Below, in pieces: positions 25,120 to 32,821 of a stretch of DNA of 36,836 nucleotides (positions within the stretch are counted from its first letter, which is position 1; the number at the start of each line of letters is the position of its first letter). The notes beneath the pieces are model-generated. The model was not told where the DNA came from, ran no database searches, and saw nothing but the letters and a program-made list of their open reading frames with translations. Source of the stretch: Phycisphaeraceae bacterium (GTDB taxonomy: Bacteria; Planctomycetota; Phycisphaerae; Phycisphaerales; UBA1924); NCBI GenBank assembly GCA_019636625.1, contig JAHBXE010000025.1, positions 1 through 36,836 on the forward strand, read 5' to 3'. Made by a program: the position numbers and the translations under genes.

Positions 25120-26849
25120 TGGGTCTGACCAGCTCTCTCCAGATCGGGAACTCCGCCCTGAACGCCGCGCAACTGGCGATCCAGGTGACGGGCAACAACC
25201 TCGCGAACGCGGCGACGCCGGGGTACTCGCGGCAAGTGGCGTTCCTCGAGCCGAACCGCCCCGACGGCGGCGGGCGATTCCAGGTCGGCACGGGCGTCCG
25301 CATCAGCAGCATCCGCCGGCAGATCGATGAGGCGTTGCAGGCGCGGCTGTGGAGCGGCGTGTCGCAGCAGGCCGCGGCGCAGCAGCAGAGCAGCATCATG
25401 GGTCAGATCGAGTCCGTGCTGGGGGAGCTCGGAGATAACGATCTCTCCAGCCAGTTCTCGCGATTCTTCGGGACGTGGTCGGAACGGGCGAACCTGACTC
25501 AATCGAGCGCGGTGGTGATCCAACAAGGGCAGCAACTGGCGGACTTCATCCGGCAGATGCGCCGGGAGCTGACGGGCCAGCGGGACCAGATTGACCGCCA
25601 GGTCGGTGTGCAGGTCGAGCGGGCCAACGGCATCCTCGAGAAGATTGCCCAGCTCAACGGGACCATTTCCACCGCTGAAACCAGCGGCGGCCAGGCCGGC
25701 TCGCTCCGCGATCAGCGTGATGCGCTGATTACCGAGTTGAGCCAGTACATGGATGTGTCCGCCGTGGAACAGGAAAACGGGTCGGTCAACATCCTCGTCG
25801 GGTCGACGCCGGTGGTGCTGGGCTCGCGATCCCGTGGCGTGGAACTGCGGCGGCAGACCGTGGGGGATTCGATCCGCGTCAGCGTGCACGTGAAGGAAGA
25901 TGGGGAAGGACTGTCCATCCGGTCCGGCCAGATCGGGGCGAGCCTCGCCGACCGCACGGCGACCGTGGACCGCACGATCGGCACGCTCGACCGGATCACC
26001 AGCGCGCTGATCTTCGAGGTCAACAAGCTCCACGCGACGAGCACCAACGCGCAGTGGCTGACGGGAACGTCGGCGTCGCTCGGCCTGCCCGCGGGCGATC
26101 GGACGCGGGCGCTCAATGACCCGGCCAACGGTGTCCTGTCCAGCCTGCCGTTCCAAGCGGTGTCCGGAGGGTTTACGGTCAATGTCAAGTCCGCGACGGG
26201 CGCCACGCAGGCCGTGCGGATCAACATCGATCTGGACGGCATCGACAGCACCGGCGCGCCGGGGTTCGGCGACGACACCAGCCTCGAGAGCATCGCCTCG
26301 CAGCTCGACGCCATCGACGGCGTGCGGGCCTCCATCGGCGCCGATGGGCGGCTGAAGATCGACGCCGAGTCCGGGTTTACGTTCGCACTTTCGGACGATT
26401 CGTCCGGCGTGCTGGGAGTGCTCGGCGTCAACGCCTTTTTCACTGGGACCGACGGGACGGATATCGGCGTCCGTGCGGACCTCAAGACGACACCCTCGAA
26501 CCTGATGGTCGGCCGCCTCATCAATGGCGATTTCGTCGAGAACGCGGGCGCGCTCGAAATCGCCCGGTTGCAGGACGCCTCCCTTTCCATGCTCTCCGGT
26601 CAATCGATCAGCCGCAGTTGGCTCGATGCGGCCCAGTCCCTCGGTGTGCAGGCCGACGCGGCCAAGAACCGCGCCGAGGCCGCGATGATGGTCCGCGACA
26701 GCCTTGAAGCCCAGCGCGCGGCCGTGAGCGGCGTGAGCATCGACGAGGAATCCGTCAATCTGCTGATCTTCCAGCGCCAATACCAGGGCGCGGCCCGGTT
26801 CATCGCCACCGTGGATGAAATGACACAAACCCTGATCTCGCTCCTGTAG
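25119..26849 (+). CDS. flgK: Flagellar hook-associated protein 1 FlgK
   Basis: 576 residues, start ATG at 25119 overlapping the flgN stop (TGATG). N-terminus: LQIGNSALNAAQLAIQVTGNNLANAATPGYSRQVAFLEP (about 6-44), specific for FlgK. Core: RDQIDRQVGVQVERANGILEKIAQLNGTIS and RDQRDALITELSQYMDVSAVEQENGSVNILVG (about 190-235). A central domain contains TVNVKSATGATQAVRINIDLDG with an FLGI_IN-like fold. The C-terminus KNRAEAAMMVRDSLEAQRAAVSGVSIDEESVNLLIFQRQYQGAARFIATVDEMTQTLISLL is complete. It forms the first junction between hook and filament. Confidence 0.97.
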   Translation: MGLTSSLQIGNSALNAAQLAIQVTGNNLANAATPGYSRQVAFLEPNRPDGGGRFQVGTGVRISSIRRQIDEALQARLWSGVSQQAAAQQQSSIMGQIESVLGELGDNDLSSQFSRFFGTWSERANLTQSSAVVIQQGQQLADFIRQMRRELTGQRDQIDRQVGVQVERANGILEKIAQLNGTISTAETSGGQAGSLRDQRDALITELSQYMDVSAVEQENGSVNILVGSTPVVLGSRSRGVELRRQTVGDSIRVSVHVKEDGEGLSIRSGQIGASLADRTATVDRTIGTLDRITSALIFEVNKLHATSTNAQWLTGTSASLGLPAGDRTRALNDPANGVLSSLPFQAVSGGFTVNVKSATGATQAVRINIDLDGIDSTGAPGFGDDTSLESIASQLDAIDGVRASIGADGRLKIDAESGFTFALSDDSSGVLGVLGVNAFFTGTDGTDIGVRADLKTTPSNLMVGRLINGDFVENAGALEIARLQDASLSMLSGQSISRSWLDAAQSLGVQADAAKNRAEAAMMVRDSLEAQRAAVSGVSIDEESVNLLIFQRQYQGAARFIATVDEMTQTLISLL

Positions 26850-26864
26850 TGCGCGGGGCAACAC

Positions 26865-28922
26865 ATGACCTCGATCCCGAGCAACATCTCCCGAGTTCCG
26901 AACATCCTGGTGGGCCAGCAGGCCCTCGCGACAATCACGCGCACCAACCTCGGGTTGTTCAAGGTTCAGAACGACCTGGCCACAGGGCGTGCCATCAACC
27001 GGTTCAGCGACGACGCCGTCAAGGCGGCGGGGATCTCGATCCTGGACGGGCGGATCGAGCGCTCGGCGCAGATCAAGCGGAACCTGGACCACGCCAATAC
27101 ATCTCTTTCCGTGCTGGATCAGGCCCTGGGCGATGCGAACGAGCTGGTTCTCTCCGCCAAGAGCATCGCCTCCGAGCAGGTCGGCTTCAGCCACTCCGCC
27201 GAAGAGCGCCGCGCCCAGGCGGTTGTCATCGACTCGCTGCTTCAGTCGCTCTTTGGGATCTCGAATCGCTCCTCCGTCGCGGGCCACATCTTCGGCGGCA
27301 ACACGCCGGGGAACACGCCGATCGCCCAGCTTCTGGGTGGGTACCGGTACACGGGTCGGGGCTCGGGACTGTTGACGGACCTGCAACTGGGGTCCGAGGT
27401 GCCCATCACGTTCGGCGCCGACCAGGCGATCGGGGCCGTCTCCTCCCGCGTGCAGGGAACGGTGGACCTGAACCCCTCGCTCACCGGAGATACGCGGCTG
27501 GTCGATGTCGGGGGCGCTCGCGGCCTGGGCATCACGCCGGGCGTGTTCGAGATGTCGATCAACGGTGGGGCCAGGCTGAGCATCGACGTCAGCGGCGCCG
27601 ACTCGATCAACGATGTCCTCAACCGCATCACCGCTGCGATTCGGGAGTACGAGCAGGCCAACTCGGCCACAATCCTTGGTTCGGGTGGAGTGTCCATCGC
27701 CGGGGGCTCGATCACGATCGACATCGCCACCTCACCGCCCGGACAGACCCTGGAGTTCTTCGACCTGACCTCGGGGGTCACAGGTCAGGATCTGGGCTTG
27801 GTCGGTTCGCCGCCGATCGTCTTCAACACCTCGACCAACATGGGCGCCGACACCTCGCCGAAGCTGACCTGGCGGACGCCTGTGTCCGCGCTCGCCGGTG
27901 TTTCCGGTCCGCTCGGGTCCATCCGGATCAACAACCTCGGTCAGTCCCGGGTCCTTGACCTTTCCACCGCCCAGACCCTGGGCGACATCCGCAACATGAT
28001 CCAGGGCGCGGGCATCGGGATTCGTGTTGAAATCAACGCCGCTGCCAACGGCATCAACGTGCTCAACGAAGCCGCGGCCGGTTCAACGCAGTCCATGTCC
28101 ATCGAGGAGGTCCCCGGCCACGACCTGACCGCCACTCGACTTGGCATCCGCTCGTGCTCGGAATCGACACTGGTGTCGGACCTGAATCACGGGCGCGGCG
28201 TGCGGATCGTCCACAACAACTCCGACCCGGTCACCGGGTTGCCCGATCCCAGCCGGGATGTGGACTTCCGGATCACCTTGGGCGATACCGCGGGCACGAC
28301 GTTCAATGTGGACCTCCGGCCGGAGGACGTGCTGAACCTGGGCACCGTGGCGGCCCGGATCAACCAGCAGGCCCAACTGGCCGGCGTCAACGTGCCGGAC
28401 GACTTCTTCGCCGGCTTCACGGACGGGGAGAACGGCCTGACGCTGACCCAGAACGCCACGTTCGGCACGGCGCTTCAGGTCACTTCAACCAACCAATCGC
28501 AGGCCGCGGACGACCTGGGCCTGATCAAGGGCCGGTACGACACCGCTTCGAACTCATGGATCGCGGAGGATCGCGCAAAGGTACGCATATCGAACCTGTT
28601 TTCGACGCTGATAGATTTGCGCGATGCGCTCCGGAACAACGACACCGTTGGCATATCCCTTGCGGGAGAGGAGTTGGAATCCCATGTGGACCGCCTGGCG
28701 ACGACCAGGGCCCTTGTCGGGGGCTACGCCAAGCGGGTCGAGGACGGGCAGAAGCGGCTGGACGATCAGGAGCTCTTGGACGTGACGACGCGGAGCCAGT
28801 TGCAGGACACGGACTTCACCGAGGCGGCCGTCCGCCTCAATCTGCTGCAGACGCAGTTGCAGGCGGGGCTGACCGTCGCCGCGCAATCGCTGCAGCGTTC
28901 GCTGCTCGACTTCATCGGCTGA
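26865..28922 (+). CDS. flgL: Flagellar hook-associated protein 3 FlgL, enlarged
   Basis: 685 residues; E. coli FlgL has about 317. N-terminal coiled-coil domain: RTNLGLFKVQNDLATGRAINRFSDDAVKAAGISILDGRIERSAQIKRNLDHANTSLSVLDQALGDANELVLSAKSIA (about 27-103). The centre (about 190-560) holds several flagellin-hook-IN-like repeats (MSINGGARLSIDVSGADSINDVLNRI, IRINNLGQSRVLDLSTAQTLGDIRNMI, FRITLGDTAGTTFNVDLRPEDVLNLGTVAARIN). The C-terminal D0 helix is SQLQDTDFTEAAVRLNLLQTQLQAGLTVAAQSLQRSLLDFIG. It forms the second junction between hook and flagellin. The extra middle suggests a bulky exposed domain. It starts 15 bases after flgK with only a weak ribosome site. Confidence 0.93.
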   Translation: MTSIPSNISRVPNILVGQQALATITRTNLGLFKVQNDLATGRAINRFSDDAVKAAGISILDGRIERSAQIKRNLDHANTSLSVLDQALGDANELVLSAKSIASEQVGFSHSAEERRAQAVVIDSLLQSLFGISNRSSVAGHIFGGNTPGNTPIAQLLGGYRYTGRGSGLLTDLQLGSEVPITFGADQAIGAVSSRVQGTVDLNPSLTGDTRLVDVGGARGLGITPGVFEMSINGGARLSIDVSGADSINDVLNRITAAIREYEQANSATILGSGGVSIAGGSITIDIATSPPGQTLEFFDLTSGVTGQDLGLVGSPPIVFNTSTNMGADTSPKLTWRTPVSALAGVSGPLGSIRINNLGQSRVLDLSTAQTLGDIRNMIQGAGIGIRVEINAAANGINVLNEAAAGSTQSMSIEEVPGHDLTATRLGIRSCSESTLVSDLNHGRGVRIVHNNSDPVTGLPDPSRDVDFRITLGDTAGTTFNVDLRPEDVLNLGTVAARINQQAQLAGVNVPDDFFAGFTDGENGLTLTQNATFGTALQVTSTNQSQAADDLGLIKGRYDTASNSWIAEDRAKVRISNLFSTLIDLRDALRNNDTVGISLAGEELESHVDRLATTRALVGGYAKRVEDGQKRLDDQELLDVTTRSQLQDTDFTEAAVRLNLLQTQLQAGLTVAAQSLQRSLLDFIG

Positions 28923-28943
28923 CGCCGGTGCGGGTCGGTTTGG

Positions 28944-28969
28944 TGCTCCCGCAAACGGCCGCGGGAGCA
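28944..28969 (+). other. Hairpin in the flgL-fliW spacer
   Basis: TGCTCCCGC (28944-28952) pairs with GCGGGAGCA (28961-28969) around an 8-base loop. There is no U-tract, so it may be an mRNA processing or stability element rather than a terminator. It lies about 22 bases after the flgL stop. Confidence 0.4.
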
Positions 28970-29034
28970 GACAGGACGTCACCGGCGGAGGTCGCCGGGA
29001 AAGTTCAGGTTCGAGGCCGGTCCGGAGCGTTCCG

Positions 29035-29478
29035 ATGGATGTGCGAACGACACGGTTCGGGGTGGTCCAGATCGCGGAAGACCGCGTGATCACCTTCCCC
29101 AAGGGCTTGCTGGGGTTCTCCCAGTGCAAGCGGTACTGCCTTCTGGAGCCGGGAGAGGACGCGTGCTTCTTCTGGCTGCAGAGTCTGGAAGAGCCGGGAC
29201 TGGCGTTCGTGGTCACGGACCCGTCGCTGTTTGTTCCGGACTACTCGGTGCCAATCCGGCCCGAGCAGATGGCGGACATGAAGATGGACAAGCTCGAGGA
29301 CGCCCAGGTCTTCGTGATCGTCAACAAGGTCGAGCAGCAGCTCACCGGCAATCTGCAGGGTCCCCTGGTGATCAACACGGTCACCCGCGAGGGCGAGCAG
29401 ATGGTCCTGGCCGAGAAGCGCTGGACGACGCGGCACCCGCTGCTGCGCGTCGGCGAACCAGCCCGGGCCACGGCCTGA
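29035..29478 (+). CDS. fliW: Flagellar assembly factor FliW
   Basis: 147 residues, standard size, with GGAG 7 bases before the ATG. FliW motifs: [31 protein letters not shown] (about 8-38), [21 protein letters not shown] (about 54-74) and the C-terminal [23 protein letters not shown] (about 103-125). FliW binds CsrA and, when freed by flagellin secretion, relieves CsrA repression of flagellin translation. The gene lies directly before csrA and flagellin, the full three-part circuit. The flgL hairpin sits in the 112-base spacer upstream. Confidence 0.95.
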   Translation: MDVRTTRFGVVQIAEDRVITFPKGLLGFSQCKRYCLLEPGEDACFFWLQSLEEPGLAFVVTDPSLFVPDYSVPIRPEQMADMKMDKLEDAQVFVIVNKVEQQLTGNLQGPLVINTVTREGEQMVLAEKRWTTRHPLLRVGEPARATA

Positions 29479-29483
29479 GCCGG

Positions 29484-29531
29484 GCCGCGGGCGGGAAGCC
29501 CGCGGCGAGTGTTCAACGGCTCGGAGAGCCG
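29484..29531 (+). other. Two hairpins in the fliW-csrA spacer
   Basis: GCCGCGGGC (29484-29492) pairs with GCCCGCGGC (29498-29506) around GGGAA, and CGGCTC (29517-29522) pairs with GAGCCG (29526-29531) around GGA. They begin 6 bases after the fliW stop. Neither is followed by a U-tract. They could attenuate or stabilise the transcript; the second exposes GGA, a partial CsrA-site feature. Confidence 0.4.
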
Positions 29532-29622
29532 CGTGAGTGCCCCGGCGGTGTGTACGCGCCGAGGGCGGGATGGAGACAGAGGCAAACCGACGCGTGGACA
29601 CGGTGGTCCGCGCGAACCAGCA

Positions 29623-29631
29623 AAGGAAGGA
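29623..29631 (+). promoter_or_regulatory. csrA ribosome site with two overlapping AAGGA motifs
   Basis: AAGGAAGGA lies 8 bases before the csrA ATG. It is the Shine-Dalgarno and contains two ANGGA pentamers, the core of CsrA recognition, which would allow CsrA to repress its own synthesis. Inference from motif and position. Confidence 0.45.
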
Positions 29632-29639
29632 GCCGCACG

Positions 29640-29981
29640 ATGCTGGTGCTTTCCCGTCAACGAGACGAAACCATCATGATCGGTGATGAGATCGAAATCA
29701 CCGTCGTGGACATCCGGGGTGACAAGGTGAGGCTCGGCATCACCGCCCCGACCCGAATCGCCGTCCACCGCAAGGAGGTGTACGAAGCGATCAAGCGCGA
29801 GAACGAACAGGCCGCCCAGTTCAACACGCGCATCCAAAACGGCGACCTCGACGTGATCCGGCGGACCATCTCGCCGGGCCCGCAGAAGACCAAGACCAGG
29901 ACCAACCCGTCCGCGCTGGCCGCGGGCCCCGCGCCCAAGCCGACGCCCCCGCAACCGACTCCCGACCGTCGAACCGCCTGA
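29640..29981 (+). CDS. csrA: Carbon storage regulator CsrA with long C-terminal tail
   Basis: 113 residues; typical CsrA is 60-75. Residues 1-62 are canonical: [34 protein letters not shown] and [15 protein letters not shown], with the RNA-contacting L4 and R44 both present. From about 63 a tail follows ([20 protein letters not shown], then Pro/Lys-rich [10 protein letters not shown]), unrelated to the RNA-binding core and probably disordered. CsrA binds GGA-containing hairpins in mRNAs and blocks ribosome access; FliW antagonises it. The next gene, flagellin, has such a hairpin on its ribosome site. Confidence 0.97.
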   Translation: MLVLSRQRDETIMIGDEIEITVVDIRGDKVRLGITAPTRIAVHRKEVYEAIKRENEQAAQFNTRIQNGDLDVIRRTISPGPQKTKTRTNPSALAAGPAPKPTPPQPTPDRRTA

Positions 29982-30001
29982 CCCCACGACGAACGCCTCT
30001 C

Positions 30002-30038
30002 ACGGACGAAAGACTCAGTCGCAATCATGGAGGATTGC
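30002..30038 (+). promoter_or_regulatory. Predicted CsrA-binding sites on the flagellin ribosome site
   Basis: GCAAT (30021-30025) and ATTGC (30034-30038) form a 5-bp stem whose 8-base loop CATGGAGG contains both ATGGA (ANGGA core) and the Shine-Dalgarno GGAGG, directly before the ATG at 30040. A second core, ACGGA, lies at 30002-30006, about 22 bases upstream, a spacing compatible with one CsrA dimer bridging both. The layout is like the hag leader of Bacillus, where CsrA represses flagellin and FliW relieves it. Confidence 0.65.
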
Positions 30039-30039
30039 A

Positions 30040-31623
30040 ATGGCCCGGATTAATACCAACGTTCCCAGCCTCGTTGCCCGCGCCAACCTCGCCAAGAGCG
30101 GCGCTGAACTGCAGACGAGGCTCCAGCGCCTGTCGACCGGCCTGCGGATCAACCGCGGCGGCGACGACCCGGCCGGCCTGATCATCAGCGAGCGGCTCCG
30201 CTCCGATATCCAGGGCAACGATCAGGGCATCAAGAACTCCGAACGTGCCTCCTCGGTCATCGCGACCACGGAAGCGGCGCTCACCGAGGTCTCGGACCTG
30301 CTCAATTCGATCCGATCCCTCATCGTCGAAGCGGCCAACACGGGCGCCAACTCGGCCGAGGAGCGCGCCGCCAACCAGCTCCAGATCGACTCCGCCATCG
30401 ACTCGATCACCCGTATCAGCAACACCGCCAGCTTCGGCGGCCTGAAGCTGCTCAACGGCTCGATGGACTACTCCCTCAGCGGGGTGCGGACGTCGGCCAT
30501 TTCCAAGGCCACGGTCTTCGGCGCCAGCTTCATCGGCACCGATCGTCTGCAGGTCGACGTGGACGTGCTGGCTTCCGCCCAGACGGCCGCGCTGTACATG
30601 CGGGGCGACTACACCGGTTCGGCCTCCGCCGCCAACGGCACGGTGCTCTCGACGCTCGCCCTCCGGATTGCCGGAGCCCGGGGCGTGGCCGAGGTGACCA
30701 TCATCTCCGGATCTCCGCTGTCCAAGGTCGTGGACGCCGTCAACCAGGTTCAGCAGCTCACGGGAATCAAGGCCCGTCTCATCAACCCGCTCGACGCGAC
30801 CAGCGGCCTCGTGTTCCATTCGATCGACTACGGCTCCAATCAGTTCGTGTCGGTCGATCGTGTGAACTCTCCGGCGGATCCGAATCTCTCGCCCTTCGCC
30901 ACCTACCAGATCGACAACAACGCCGCGGTGCCCAGCTTCGGCCCGCCGTTCCCCTGGACCACCATGCTCTCGTCGGCGGCGCTGACCATCGCCAACCGCG
31001 ATGTCGGCCGCGATGTTTCCGCCCTGATCAACGGCACCCTTGCGACGGGTGATGGGCTCTCCATCTCGATGAACACGCCGGTTCTCTCGCTCACGCTCCT
31101 CCTGGCCGAGGCGCTCGCGACCGATCCGGAAGCCGCCGTGTCGAGCTTCGACATCACGGGCGGCGGGGCGCTCTTCCAGCTCGGACCGCAGGTCAACGCC
31201 CAGCAGCAGACCAACATCGGTATCCAGTCCGTGGCGGCGTCCAACCTCGGCGGCGTCGTCATCGACGGTGTGCAGCAGTTCCTGTCCTCGCTCAAGTCCG
31301 GCCAGGGCAACTCCATCGCTGAGTCCGCCCGCCGAAGGGACTACTCCACCGCGAGTTCTATCCTCGACGCCGCGATCGACGAGGTGGCCATCATCCGCGG
31401 GCGGCTGGGCGCTTTCGAGAAGAACGTCCTGCAGACCAACGTACGCTCGCTGCAGGCCGCCTTCGAGAACCTCTCGGCGAGCGACTCCAAGATCCGTGAC
31501 GCGGACTTTGCCGCGGAGACCAGCGCCCTGACCCGGGCGCAGATCCTCCAGGCGGCGGGCACCACCGTCCTCGGTCTGGCCAATCAGAGCAGCCAGCAGG
31601 TCCTGTCGCTGCTCGGCGGCTGA
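30040..31623 (+). CDS. fliC: Flagellin
   Basis: 527 residues. N-terminal D0/D1: MARINTNVPSLVARANLAKSGAELQTRLQRLSTGLRINRGGDDPAGLIISERLRSDIQG and the helix VIATTEAALTEVSDLLNSIRSLIVEAANTG. The variable middle (about 150-395) contains Ser/Ala-rich beta segments. The C-terminal helix ENLSASDSKIRDADFAAETSALTRAQILQAAGTTVLGLANQSSQQVLSLLGG is complete. It polymerises into the filament outside the cell. Its position 58 bases after csrA and the CsrA hairpin on its ribosome site suggest post-transcriptional control; no separate sigma-28 promoter is visible in the short gap. A strong hairpin follows the stop. Confidence 0.97.
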   Translation: MARINTNVPSLVARANLAKSGAELQTRLQRLSTGLRINRGGDDPAGLIISERLRSDIQGNDQGIKNSERASSVIATTEAALTEVSDLLNSIRSLIVEAANTGANSAEERAANQLQIDSAIDSITRISNTASFGGLKLLNGSMDYSLSGVRTSAISKATVFGASFIGTDRLQVDVDVLASAQTAALYMRGDYTGSASAANGTVLSTLALRIAGARGVAEVTIISGSPLSKVVDAVNQVQQLTGIKARLINPLDATSGLVFHSIDYGSNQFVSVDRVNSPADPNLSPFATYQIDNNAAVPSFGPPFPWTTMLSSAALTIANRDVGRDVSALINGTLATGDGLSISMNTPVLSLTLLLAEALATDPEAAVSSFDITGGGALFQLGPQVNAQQQTNIGIQSVAASNLGGVVIDGVQQFLSSLKSGQGNSIAESARRRDYSTASSILDAAIDEVAIIRGRLGAFEKNVLQTNVRSLQAAFENLSASDSKIRDADFAAETSALTRAQILQAAGTTVLGLANQSSQQVLSLLGG

Positions 31624-31644
31624 CCGAGGTTCCGGCAGAGTGAA

Positions 31645-32208
31645 CTACTTCGAAGCGCGCCGCACGGCGCGCTTCTTTGTTGCGCTCTTCGCGCCGGTCC
31701 GCTTCGCCCGCGCGGAGCCGCCGGCCTTGGCGCTCGTGCCGCGAGAGCGGGCACCCGACCCGCCCAGGGCCTTCTCGTAATACGCAATGTGCCGCTCCAC
31801 CGACACCCGGCCAAACGCCTCCGCCACCACGTTCAGCGGCACATCCTCAAGCTTCTTGAAGCGGATGCAGCACTTGCCCATGTCCAGCTTCTTGCCCGCC
31901 TTGGCCCACCGAGCGCGCAACCACTTCTCCTCCACCGGGTCGGCGTACACCGACATCAGATACAGCGACATGTGCTGCTTCTGCGATGCCAGCGCCGCAT
32001 ACGGCAGGGGCAGCTTCGGGTTGCAGTGGTACCCCGCCGGGTAGATCGAGTGCGGCACGAAGTACCCGATCATCCCGTACGACATTCCCTCCTCGAGGCC
32101 CCGGTCCATGTTGTCGAGAATGACTTTGCGGATCGCCTGAATCGCGGCGCGGCGGTCGGGCGGCAGCTCCGCGAGGTAGTCCTTGACCGTTGTGGCTTTG
32201 CTCTGCAT
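31645..32208 (-). CDS. DUF1801-family protein with histone-like basic tail
   Basis: 187 residues from ATG at 32206-32208; the longer open frame upstream overlaps the GNAT gene. Residues 1-140 match the DUF1801 pattern: VKDYLAELPPDRRAAIQAIRKVI (about 8-30), MSYGMIGYFVPHSIYP, LPYAALASQKQHMSLYLMSVY and KCCIRFKKLEDVPLNVVAEAFG. Family members are small soluble proteins of unknown function, some likened to iron-chaperone frataxin folds. From about 147 the tail is Lys/Arg/Ala/Ser-rich (SAKAGGSARAKRTGAKSATKKRAVRRASK), like bacterial histone-H1-type nucleoid proteins. No ribosome site; TACGAT 6 bases before ATG suggests a leaderless message. The tail DNA contains the flagellar terminator. Confidence 0.75.
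   Translation of the reverse strand: MQSKATTVKDYLAELPPDRRAAIQAIRKVILDNMDRGLEEGMSYGMIGYFVPHSIYPAGYHCNPKLPLPYAALASQKQHMSLYLMSVYADPVEEKWLRARWAKAGKKLDMGKCCIRFKKLEDVPLNVVAEAFGRVSVERHIAYYEKALGGSGARSRGTSAKAGGSARAKRTGAKSATKKRAVRRASK
31652..31681 (+). terminator. Terminator of the flagellar operon, inside the end of the convergent DUF1801 gene
   Basis: GAAGCGCGCC (31652-31661) pairs perfectly with GGCGCGCTTC (31666-31675) around GCAC, followed by TTTGTT. It lies 28 bases after the flagellin stop. The same bases encode the last Arg/Ala/Lys residues of the minus-strand gene ending at 31645. Confidence 0.7.
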
Positions 32209-32225
32209 GGATGGATCGTACCAGA

Positions 32226-32726
32226 TCAGAAGTCCGCGACCATGTGCACCTCGTCGTAGGCCACGCCGTCGAGCCGCAGCGCCCCCGGTTCGATCCCCCA
32301 GGCCCGGAAGCCAAGCCGTTCGTACAGCCCCCGCGCTTCGGGCGATCTCGCGCTCACGGACAGGCCCGCCCCGATCACGCCCGGCCACGACTTGGCCGTC
32401 GCGATCGCCTGTTCCATGATGCGCCTCCCGATCCCCCGGCCGCGGCAGCTCGGCGTCACGTACACGCCCCAGATATATGCACGATGGCCGACTTTCTCAT
32501 GGCGGGGTCGGATCAGGCCCGCCGCCCCGATCAGCAGGGGTTGTTCATCGAATGCTCCGATGATCGCGTAACCGTTCCGGCCAAGCTGGGCGGCGACCGA
32601 CGCAGCGTCCAATCCCACATCGTCCGTCTCGCTGGCCGCGAAAGCCCACGGGGAATCGCGGAGCATCTCGCGGCGGAGGCCGACGTAGGACTGGGAATCG
32701 GACGGGAGCAGCGGGCGGACAACCAT
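32226..32726 (-). CDS. GNAT-family N-acetyltransferase
   Basis: 166 residues from ATG at 32724-32726. GNAT features: MVVRPLLPSDSQSYVGLRREML at the start; GAAGLIRPRHEKVGHRAYIWGVYVTPSCRGRGIGRRIMEQAIATAK (about 67-112), with the acetyl-CoA-binding RGRGIG at 95-100; and ARGLYERLGFRAWGIEP (about 131-147), the usual C-terminal strand. The acceptor is unknown. It begins just past the terminator of the 32822 gene and ends 17 bases before the DUF1801 start, so the two are probably co-transcribed. The open frame continuing upstream of the ATG is a shadow of the dockerin-protein gene. Confidence 0.85.
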   Translation of the reverse strand: MVVRPLLPSDSQSYVGLRREMLRDSPWAFAASETDDVGLDAASVAAQLGRNGYAIIGAFDEQPLLIGAAGLIRPRHEKVGHRAYIWGVYVTPSCRGRGIGRRIMEQAIATAKSWPGVIGAGLSVSARSPEARGLYERLGFRAWGIEPGALRLDGVAYDEVHMVADF

Positions 32727-32750
32727 GCCGAGTTGTACACGCCGGGCGGA

Positions 32751-32786
32751 GAAAAAGAAAGCCGGCCGTGGCAAGCCACGGCCGGC
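32751..32786 (-). terminator. Rho-independent terminator of the 523-aa dockerin protein gene
   Basis: GCCGGCCGTGGC (32761-32772) pairs with GCCACGGCCGGC (32775-32786) around AA. On the minus strand the stem runs into TTTCTTTTTC. It lies about 35 bases past the stop at 32822. Confidence 0.85.
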
Positions 32787-32821
32787 ATGAAGCTCAAGTC
32801 GTATCGATCGCAGGCCGGGTG

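Noticed and set aside
25065..27386. 773-codon minus-strand frame opposite flgK/flgL
   Set aside because: Shadow frame caused by high GC; no ribosome site or motif.
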